DNA from: Pseudopyrenochaeta lycopersici
Lineage: Eukaryota > Ascomycota > Dothideomycetes > Pleosporales > Pseudopyrenochaetaceae
Assembly: GCA_003313425.1 (NCBI GenBank)
Contig: NHZP01000001.1
Location: forward strand, 186,001-250,000
Reading direction: 5' to 3'
DNA length: 64,000 nucleotides
The notes beneath the pieces are model-generated. The model was given only the letters and a program-made list of their open reading frames with translations, ran no database searches and was not told where the DNA came from. How positions within the stretch are numbered: the first letter of the stretch is position 1; every line of letters starts with the position of its first letter. The translations under genes were made by a program, and so were the position numbers. Shown one piece after another: positions 56,172 to 64,000 of the stretch.

Positions 56172-56206
56172 AATACACTTTCCAGAATACACTTTCCAGA
56201 ATACAC
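56172..56206. repeat. 14-bp tandem repeat, 2.5 copies, upstream of frq
   Basis: AATACACTTTCCAG occurs at 56172-56185 and 56186-56199 followed by AATACAC. The copies are identical. They lie about 90-120 bases upstream of the frq ATG. Confidence 0.9.
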
Positions 56207-56217
56207 GGCCCCACTGC

Positions 56218-56225
56218 GATCGATC
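56218..56225. promoter_or_regulatory. Candidate light/clock response element GATCGATC
   Basis: GCGATCGATCGG at 56216-56227 contains overlapping GATCGA/TCGATC. GATCGA is close to the consensus reported for White Collar complex binding in Neurospora, and frq is its main target. The element is only ~70 bases upstream of the ATG, nearer than the Neurospora elements, so it could be in the transcribed leader. The site is seen; its function is inference. Confidence 0.4.
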
Positions 56226-56293
56226 GGTTGCGCAAATATTGGACATGTTCTTTGCTCATAGCCTGACGGCCTCCTAACGTCCACTACGTGACC

Positions 56294-59200
56294 ATGGACA
56301 ACCCAGGGACCATGCCCTCAAGGTCTGACCAGCACCACCCTCGCCGCCCACCAGCACACAAGTCAGTCTCGCTTCGACACAGCCCCCCGGCGTCAGGGAC
56401 AGCCTCAAAGCGGCGGCTTGACCGCGACGCCACTGCACTGGACTCATCAAGTCCTGCTAGCGACAAGGCCAACTCTCCCTCGAGTGTGTCTCCAAGACTC
56501 CTCGCGAATAAGAACAGCTCTGGAGAGAGCAGTGATGCCGGGAGGTGGTTTGACACGACCAACAATAAGTGCCAGCAAAGCAATGCCTCGTTCGCTGACA
56601 GTGAGTGGACGACCTCAGAAAATCGTCCGCAGAATTGATTGCTAACCTTGGATTCATAGATGATCCGCCCTTCTTCCTCCGTAACTCTTCATCGTCAGAG
56701 ACCCCACCCGAGACATCTCAAAATGCCTATGTGCATCCGGCCATCCCCCACCGCCCAGGCCTGATGCAATTCGGCACTGACGCCAGCAGCACCGAGGACT
56801 TCCGGAGCGTCATTGACGATCTGACGGTCGCGAATAAGAAACTCAAGCAGAAGCTCAGGAAATACGAGAGGCTCTACGATGAGCACCTGCAAGAGGAGAA
56901 GCTGTTCGAAGTCAGATTCCATGGCCTGCCAGACCACAAGAAGAAAGAGTTGGAAGAAACGCTTCGCAAGTTTGCCTCGGAGCTCGATGACGGTGCGATG
57001 TCGAACCACCCGAAGATGTCGTCGAATACGCCTGGCCTCGAGAAGCACCTCACCGCCTCATCAACGTCCCGCTTTGCAGAGTCTGGATACGCTTCGATAT
57101 CTGCATCGGGTCAGAATTCGTCCACGCCGTCAATACCAACATCGAACAGGGATAATGCTCGCCGTAGGATGAGCAAATCCGCATATAGTCGGCAGCAGCA
57201 GAGCATCCAGTCATATTTACATGACATACCCGCCGGACTTCTCCCAAAGAGCAATGTGCAGATGACGGATAAATCGAAGAAGAAACTGGTTGTGCGGCGT
57301 TTGGAACAAGTCTTCGCTGGTAAGCGATCGGCGCCTGGTGCCCACCAGCAGCCCATGCAACAAGAAGAAGTCGCCCAGTCAGCTGCCACGGCAGACCGAG
57401 AGGAAAGAGAAGCGACTGGGCAGCGATCCAAGCCGGAGGGACTTCGCGAAGCACGTATCATGCCGAAGGATGATGATGGCGAAGGTCTCCAAAGCATTCC
57501 TCCAATTTTCCACATTGCTGAACGGGATTTTACCTCTGGTGGCATCTCACCTGACCAGCGGCCAACCAGGCCTCTTGATCTCGACCCTCATCGTGCCCAA
57601 GTGCCCCTCGAAAACATGGACTATTTCCGGCATCTTGGCTTCACACCACCAGACATGGTCACTGGTGAAGCGCCAGTGGACGGGCATGGCTGGCTATACC
57701 TCAACTTGCTCATCAACATGGCCCAACTTCATACGCTCAACGTCACTCCGGAATTCATCAAAGATGCGCTGTACGAATACAGCAGTCACCTGGAAGTTTC
57801 TCGGGATGGGCGCAAAGTACGATGGAAGGGTGGTCACGATGTTACGAAACAAAGTGGTGAAAGCTCGTCAGAGCATAATAGCGGTGCATCGCCAGACGAA
57901 ATACCCGCTTCCGGGTCTCCTTCAAAACGTCTCAAGACAGATAGTAGTGGAACCAGTAGCGAACGCCATGCCGACCCTGAGCACCACGCTAGGATGTTAG
58001 CGCGAGCGAGGCGACAGAAGGAATTGAGCAGATTTGCCTACAAACCATTGTTCTACCATAAAGAGGTTTCTGATGAGGACGACTACTATGGCGCATCTCC
58101 CGGAGACTCATTGCAACAGCCACAGCCAACAGGCGATTCATCGGGTGTGGGAAGCTCTGCTATGCAAAGCTCTTCGTCGAAACCTAGACGTGATGACGGA
58201 CCAATGATCTTTTATACAAAGGCAAAGTTCTGCACAGATCTAAGTGGTGATCGTCTCGGTGGTTCAAGCGTCAACCCAAGTTCTTACAAGGTCATCACAA
58301 GTCATCCTCTAGGGACGTCACCAAACGGGCAGTCTCCATCTCATCAACCTTCTGGGGTCGCGGAACCGAGAGGTCCGATGGACATATCCCCAATGGACAT
58401 TGCTAGCAGTACGGAGTCACGAACGACCTCAAATGGAGACTATTTTGGCTTCTCGCCCGAAGCTTTGCGCGATGACAGTGGCAACAACAGTCCCGCAGTG
58501 ATGGACTTTGAGGCCTCCGGGTTGGGTGGCGTGCAACCGGAAGACCACTTCTCTATCCATGTGCGACGTTCACAGACACAATCTGCGCCAACTAACGTTA
58601 CGGCCCATTACAGATCGAACAAATACCCCAAAAAGATTGCTGCACTCCTGTCTGAGCGGCCTTCTACTGATGCAGACATCGCATCCAAAGCCACTTCACA
58701 GCGCACTATTCAAGAAGAAATGCTCTCTGCATCACGGAAATCCTTGCCTAATTCTACCCTCCCGCCTGCCTCCTTTCTTCCCTTTGACTCAACATCCTCC
58801 GGCGGTTTAGAGTCTGATTTTGATGACGACGCATCCTCCGAAGCATCTTCCGAGTCTGATGGGCACGGTCCTGCCACCGCTCTACAGCTCCTTAACGTCT
58901 CCCCTGTCGGCGGCCCATTTGTAGAGTCAGGAGATGAGTCAGACTACTCTGATGAAAGCGACGGCAGCATCGACCTCCTCGCCACAGCCCGCCAACTCGA
59001 CCCCAGGACTGTTCGCGCCTTTGAACGCGAATACGACGCTACCCTGGCAGACCGTCTCGCTGAGGATATTCCCGCTGGTAGCTCGGCAGCTACGGCGGGT
59101 GGTGGCAGCGGGTTCACCAGCCCTGTTCTCCGAAATCAAGAACTCCCTGCTGCGCTTAGTCGCGAGGGAAGTGCACGCAAGAAACGACAGAGCACCACAA

Positions 59201-59313
59201 GTGGCAGCATGTCATCGCGCACACGCAACTTGAAGAGGTTGCGCACAAGTGAATTCGCAGCTACAACGCAGAAGAGCGCCAAGATGTTGAAGAGCCAGGA
59301 ATCCGAAGAGTAA
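56294..59313 (+). CDS. frq: Frequency clock protein FRQ
   Basis: Exons 56294-56600 and 56660-59313 (59-nt intron, GTGAGT...GCTAACC...CATAG) give 986 residues, nearly the Neurospora length (989). The junction creates 'FADNDPPFFLRNSSSSETPPE', a hallmark FRQ sequence. The coiled coil needed for dimerisation is at ~150-185 ('DDLTVANKKLKQKLRKYERLYDEHL'), followed by 'LFEVRFHGLPDHKKKELEETLRKFASEL'. The central 'RPLDLDPHRAQVPLENMDYFRHLGF' and 'LLINMAQLHTLNVTPEFI' (from residue 453) belong to the region that recruits CK1. Ser-rich and acidic stretches offer phosphorylation sites. FRQ with FRH and CK1 inhibits the White Collar complex to close the circadian negative loop. Confidence 0.97.
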
Positions 59314-60073
59314 AAGGCCGAGTTTCTGTCCATGGTTCCTTGCAGCATTATTGGCGGAGATATCTATATCTACTATTCTTTCTTATCTTTCCATCTTTAG
59401 CGTTCTTATCTTCATAGAAAAACACTTTGCGATTTTTGTATGGGAAATAGGAAATTTTTCCTATTCCGTCTTTCTCTCTTTCTCGTTTGGCGGCGCTGGG
59501 CTTTGAAATCATGGCTTGATACCCCCCAATTTTCCTCGTTCTCCTCAGTATATTTGTGGACTGTCGTTTTTGTGCTGCTTTCTGGTGTGTATAGTATGAT
59601 ATGATGGTGCAGCGTGTGGGTGCGGAGATGAGGGAGGAGAAGTATATCAACTTGTACAATTTGGGGTTGAGAAGCGCTGGGGATGCGCTGGATCGGGGTT
59701 CTACGCATAGAAGGACTATATACTGTCGGTACTGACGATCAATATATATAGAAACAATGGTGTACATTGGTCTGGAAGTGCCTTACTTGACGCTCTTCCG
59801 TACACAAGTTTGACATGATACCGTACTATACGTAAACAGGATGTTCAAAAAGTGGATTTATACATCTCTCCATCTTTCTACTCATCGATATCACGCTCCC
59901 CACAACTGTAACTAAACATGGTATACATCACACAAATTATCTCGTTTCCAGCGCTTCTCCAATCACCCAACGTCGCAAATGCCCTTCCATCCTGTAAGGA
60001 AACTTTCCAACCATTTTATCTATCCAAAGTTCTCTTCTCGGTTGTAGAATCCGAAGACAAAAATACAGCCAGT
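59314..60073. other. Convergent region frq / NADH dehydrogenase
   Basis: About 760 bases, T-rich in the first part, likely two 3' UTRs. In Neurospora an antisense transcript (qrf) begins downstream of frq. Nothing in the sequence alone shows one here. Frames at 59348-59767 and 59918-60103 are judged non-coding. Confidence 0.5.
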
Positions 60074-61917
60074 TTAGAAACGACTAATATCCCTTCCAAA
60101 TAACCAATTTACAAACCTGATTGCAGAAGTTAGTACAAATGTAACATTTTAAGAGAGGTGAACTTACCAGTATATGGGCACGAGGATCTTATTCCGCCAA
60201 CTCACCGTCCTGGTCAGGTAGGCGCCGCGCCAGATAATCCATGCGAGGTAACCTTGCATCCTGCCGCCCTTGCCGCCCTGGAACAGCGCGTTCCAGTTGC
60301 CGATGTAGGCGAGCGTGCCGAGGTCCTTGAAGGTGAAGCCAGCCTTGTCGATGTCCCCCTTGTTGAGGCGTTTGGCGAGCCAGAGTGCTTTCTGCGACGC
60401 GACTTGCGCGGTGGCCGGGTAGGCGGTGGATTCGATGATGCCGCAGTCGCCGAGGGCGAAGACGTCGGGGTGCACTGCTGAGAGGTCTTTGGGAGTGGAG
60501 GTGCCTGTTGGTATTAACTTGACGCGGAGACGGTCATCTGTAATGATGGAGCCGGATCGTGCGTCTTTTTTGACTTTCCATTTCACGTCTTTGGAGAGGG
60601 TGGTATTTCCTGGGGAGTCTAGAAGTTTCAGGTTCTCTGGCGCTTCACGGACGTCGTCCAGTGCTTGGGCTACGAAGGGGTTCTGCATCAGTCCCGTACC
60701 TGCTTCTTGTTAGCTACGACAGTCTAGAAGGAGTTGAGATGTCAAATTGAACTTACTCCAAACGCACATGCCAACGCCAATATCGCCCTCCTCCTTCACC
60801 TTGAGATTGTAGAGAATTGGGTCATTTGTTCCTCGCCCGGCTAGTAAACTGGGTCGCAGCTCTTCCACATGATGGCTCGTCTTGATATTGATACCCTCGC
60901 GCTTAAACTTTTGCATAGCGTAATCCGCCAGCTTCTCGTCAAACATGGGGAGTACCTTACTCGCCACATCGTAGACAGTGATTTTGTGGTAAGGTATTAG
61001 TTCCGGGTAGATCTTTGCCATGTCTTCGTTGATGAGATCATGCAGTTCCGCGCTGAACTCAATACCTGTGGGTCCACCTCCTACGACTGCGAAGTTGAGT
61101 AGCTGCCTCCTCATCTCATCAGATGTGGTTGGGAGTGCAGCGCCCTCGAAACATGCTAGAAGCCGATTCCTGATTTTGCGTGCGTCGCCCACATCCTTGA
61201 GGAAGAAGGCGTGCTCTCGTACACCAGGTGTGCCAAAAGTTTGACTGTAGCAGCCTACTGTGACGACCAACTTATCGTACGTCAAATCAAACGTCCTCCC
61301 CTTTTCAACATCTTCCTTCTTCTCAATTGCCCTCTGCTCCTTCGTTTCCCCCGCATGCCGATCCTTCGTCAATGCCATACCCTGCGTGGGATCCCCAACC
61401 GCCTCTTCAATGGTAATCGTCTTGTTCTTGAAATCCACATCATCGGCCCATCCCTGAAAGAACCCTACCTTCGTTCGCCGACTCCTGACTGGCTCCAGGG
61501 CAGTGCGGAATTCCAGCGTACCAACCGCAGTGGAGGCCAGTAAAGGAGTAAACGCAAAATATGACCTAGGTGAGACAACCACGGCCTGGAATTTCTTCGG
61601 GTCAAGGGTCCTCGCTACAGTGAAGCCAGCCCATCCAGATCCCAGGATAACAACTCTTTCGCGGTCTACAAGGAGCCGATTTAGCTTCGAAAGCGTAGGG
61701 CCGGGAGGCATGTGCGCGGGACAAGCACACGTCAATTGGTGCACTTACTGTCTCTCCCATGATCCAATTGACTGATAGTTATACCTCTTTTCTGGTGAAG
61801 ACCGAAGACACTTGTGCGGCTTTGGGGGACCGCATGTGAAAGCTGCGATCTCGCGGTGCGGGCCAGAAGCTCTCGGACACCTGGGGGTAATTGTGACAAT
61901 CGGACAGAAGGAAGCAT
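60074..61917 (-). CDS. Type II (alternative) NADH:ubiquinone oxidoreductase
   Basis: Four exons: 61917-61749, 61665-60757, 60699-60168, 60116-60074 (introns 83, 57 and 51 nt). They encode 550 residues. Exon 1 gives an Arg/Ser/Leu-rich mitochondrial leader (MLPSVRLSQL...). Two dinucleotide-binding folds follow: 'RVVILGSGWAGF' near residues 60-71 (FAD) and 'FAVVGGGPTGIEFSAEL' near 248-264 (NADH). 'HPDVFALGDC' and the membrane-proximal 'GGRMQGYLAWIIWRGAYLTRTVSWRNKILVPIYW-FVNWLFGRDISRF' end are diagnostic, and the last 14 residues come from the tiny fourth exon. No EF-hand insertion is present, so this is the Ca-independent class. It feeds electrons from NADH to ubiquinone without pumping protons. 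Which membrane face it occupies cannot be told from sequence. Confidence 0.95.
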
Positions 61918-62429
61918 TGTTGCTTGTGATGCTCCAGTCGACACTCACATGTTTCCGTGGTGTCTTATTGTTTTTGTATTTTTTTCGGGTCCTTGCGGGA
62001 ACGGAGATCGGCTACCATGACGTACCGTTGGTGCAAGCTTGACGCCCGAAAATGTAGCGGCCATGTGGCGGAATTTCACGATGACTGAAAGTGAATCTGC
62101 ATAGAGTTACCGCAAGACGACGTGGGTTTGTGCTGATGAAGCTGTGTAAGACTGTCGGAAAAACACGGAGTGAGACGGGGCATCTGATCAAGCGTTCGGA
62201 AGCTGCGACCAGGAAATTGTTTTTGCTTCTGAAGATGTATTTAGACATGAGTCGTTATGATAGATCAATTCAAAAGGAAAACAAATGCACTATTCGATAC
62301 AAAGACGCTCTGGATATTCCTTGCGATAGAATCTTGCTCACGTTTCCCGAACTCCGTGACGCCGTCCCATCAAACCCTATGACAAATTCCACGTCCAGTG
62401 GACCAAAAACGAAGAACTAACAAATGGCT
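61918..62429. other. Intergenic region
   Basis: About 510 bases between the NADH dehydrogenase start and the Mis14 stop (both minus). Nothing supported. Confidence 0.6.
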
Positions 62430-63128
62430 CTATTTGGTACTCCCACCAAGATACCCAACAACATCTCCACACCTCTCTAACCGTGCCCTTGTCTCTGGTA
62501 ATCCCTTGTTCAACCGCCCCAGCCCATCAACGGCCCTCTCCCAATTCCTCTGCACTTCTTCCGCCCTTTTGATACCTTGCACTGTTGCTACATCCCCGTC
62601 TGTCACAGTTGCCGCTGATTCATACGCAGTGGCTTGTGCAGCGAAAAGAGTCTCTGAGTCCCGGGAAAATTGTGTTTGGAAGGCTTCTGCGGCTGTAAAG
62701 GGCGTGGTTCTGCGATGTTGGCTAATCTTTGCAATGAGGTTGTCGCGCTTCTGCACCGTTTTTGACAGTTTCCCCCTCAATTTATCGTCAAAGGGTTCGA
62801 ATTCCTCTTTCTCGACTTGAGAGGGGCCGTCTTGTATCACGCCCTCCATCATCTGCCCATGTTCGTCTACTTCGTCGCCTTCCCGACCCCGCGTGACTAC
62901 ATCGATGCCGTTGATAGAGATGTTCTGGCGCATGCCTTGTAGAACTTGCGCAACAAATGCATCGACAAGTTGCTCAACCTGCGAGCGTAGTTCGTCGGGC
63001 TCGGCGCTGTCGGAAACGGTTGGTAGGTGGAGGTCGAGCTTTTGTCGCGCGGCAGTGCGGATCTGTGATGTGATGAATGTAAGGTCGGCCGGGGATTGGA
63101 GTTCGATCCTTCGGTGTTCAGACTCCAT
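62430..63128 (-). CDS. MIS14: Kinetochore protein Mis14/Nsl1
   Basis: A single exon of 232 residues from ATG 63128. The in-frame extension upstream is poor in coding character. The start 'HRRIELQSPADLTFITSQIRTAARQKLDLHLP' is the conserved N-terminal block of the Mis14/Nsl1 family. 'LRSQVEQLVDAFVAQVLQGMRQNISINGIDV' and 'EFEPFDDKLRGKLSKTVQKRDNLIAKISQHRRTTP' follow. The C-terminal half is helical. The protein is one of four subunits of the MIS12/MIND complex that links the inner kinetochore (CENP-C, CENP-T pathways) to Ndc80. Size is typical for filamentous fungi. Confidence 0.88.
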   Translation of the reverse strand: MESEHRRIELQSPADLTFITSQIRTAARQKLDLHLPTVSDSAEPDELRSQVEQLVDAFVAQVLQGMRQNISINGIDVVTRGREGDEVDEHGQMMEGVIQDGPSQVEKEEFEPFDDKLRGKLSKTVQKRDNLIAKISQHRRTTPFTAAEAFQTQFSRDSETLFAAQATAYESAATVTDGDVATVQGIKRAEEVQRNWERAVDGLGRLNKGLPETRARLERCGDVVGYLGGSTK

Positions 63129-63806
63129 TATGTGCGGTATTGTGACTGGTTTGTTTTGTGTTGAGTTTAGTCGCGTTGCGCTGCGATTGCCAGGAGCTTT
63201 GTGGTGTCGCAATTGACCCTGTCTGCAAGAAAGATGGACAAAACCGGAATTGCTGCCGCTAATATGATAATCTCCAGTCGTAAAGCGGTGTGTTGTTGCA
63301 AATTCGTCGTAGTGCGTGTGTTTGTTCACTTTGTTTTGGTCTTGTTTGCGCGCGGAACATGGGCCGCGATTTTGCAGGTGCTCTTATCTTATCGCACGCG
63401 TCCGTGCCGAGGTGTGGGGCATAGCTTCACACCTCAGAGTTACAGTGAACCGTGAGACATCCCAAGCAGATACAGGTTCATAAGTAATTTAGATAGATTC
63501 TTTCATTTGCAGTAATTGAAATATCGACTTGCAGCCTTCAAACTACACAAACACCCTAAGGTGCGCCAGATGGCGAACGAGCGAACGATCTTATAACACC
63601 CTAGTATACACCCCATACCCCATAGAGTATCCAGACGCCCCTGCAATCCATATAAACAACGCGGTGTGATAACAGCAAGTCCAAAGACATAATCACATAA
63701 ACCTTAAGTTGACCCGTAAAATCCAAATTCCAAGATCAGATCCCCATATATACCCCCAGTAACACCAATCCCATATGCTCATATACATCCCTATCCGTAC
63801 CACAGC
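63129..63806. other. Intergenic region
   Basis: About 680 bases between the Mis14 start and the terminal exon of the next minus-strand gene; nothing recognised. Confidence 0.5.
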
Positions 63807-63934
63807 TTACGATGGGAACATGTTCTTCACCTCCTCATCTGTGACTATGATATCCTGCACAGGATCCTGGCGGCGCTCGAGGTCATCGAAGTGGTAGTCT
63901 GCGTAACTGGGAAGGAAGATCTCTGTAGACATGT
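63807..63934 (-). CDS. Terminal exon of an unidentified gene
   Basis: On the minus strand a CTAACCAG acceptor at 63935-63942 is followed by a 128-nt frame ending in TAA (63807-63809). It begins with two bases plus ATG-TCT-ACA and encodes 41 residues with a compact acidic text (EIFLPSYADYHFDDLERRQDPVQDI...EEVKNMFPS). The CTAAC-N-CAG context suggests a 3' exon whose upstream part lies beyond the right edge; alternatively the ATG at 63932 starts a tiny gene. Family not recognised. Confidence 0.4.
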
Positions 63935-64000
63935 CTGGTTAGCAACGGTACTCTTCTCAGCTTTCAGACATCTGTATGCTGCAGCGCAAGTCTAGAGAGA

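Larger units (their letters stand above)
54542..56293. other. Long frq upstream region
   Basis: About 1.75 kb without a supported gene. Length fits frq genes, which have long regulatory regions and leaders. Two short elements near the 3' end (tandem 14-mers and a GATCGATC palindrome) are listed separately. Confidence 0.55.

Noticed and set aside
59348..59767. 139-codon minus-strand frame downstream of frq
   Set aside because: Low-complexity Lys/Ile/Tyr-rich text in a T-rich 3' region; an antisense frq transcript could exist but this frame does not show it.

Overview
The window is nuclear DNA of a filamentous ascomycete (Pezizomycotina, most likely Dothideomycetes/Pleosporales; the class is an inference from overall gene content). 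The evidence is a frequency (frq) clock gene, a PhiA-type cell-wall protein, a filamentous-type Kar9, a Zn2Cys6 regulator, alternative oxidase, and many introns of about 45-60 nt with GT...CTAAC...AG signals. I see no prokaryotic, CRISPR or organellar features. Exon borders were worked out by hand from splice signals and reading-frame continuity; every multi-exon model given here closes in frame.

Layout. 0-5 kb: 3' end of a probable Rad3/Chl1-type helicase, a POT/PTR2 peptide transporter, and a secreted GPI-anchored App1-like (DUF2183) protein. 5-11 kb: an RBR E3 ubiquitin ligase, a three-exon small secreted 8-cysteine protein that is too short and too spliced to show up as an open frame, and a GNAT acetyltransferase. 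11-18 kb: Kar9, a conserved protein of unknown function, and acylphosphatase. 19-25 kb: alternative oxidase (AOX) followed by a peroxisomal methanol/alcohol-oxidase-type GMC flavoprotein. 25.0-26.7 kb: an unusual locus bounded by ~220-250 bp inverted repeats. In it, the 5' region of a ubiquitin gene has been joined to an RGG / CCHC zinc-knuckle / PQGP-repeat protein. 26.7-33 kb: a sparse region with a G-run, coding-like remnants, a Zn2Cys6 factor divergent from a 2EXR-like gene, and an intron-containing tRNA-Thr(AGT).

33-36 kb holds a single-pass membrane SH3 protein. 36-41 kb is mostly non-coding, with two diverged copies of a small one-TM protein. 41-50 kb: BTB-domain protein, a 748-aa glycosylated multi-pass membrane protein of unknown function, arginase, a DUF167 protein, and PhiA-like protein. 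51-64 kb: Cmr1 (WD40) divergent from Coq9, frq, type II NADH dehydrogenase, Mis14/Nsl1 kinetochore protein, and a terminal exon at the right edge.

Functional threads. AOX, the type II NADH dehydrogenase and Coq9 all serve the branched, ubiquinone-linked respiratory chain. The alcohol oxidase beside AOX adds a peroxisomal H2O2-producing flavoenzyme. Kar9, Mis14 and Cmr1 serve spindle, kinetochore and chromatin functions. This looks like ordinary core fungal gene order interrupted by sparse accessory stretches. The most unusual material is the ubiquitin-leader chimera at 25-26.7 kb.
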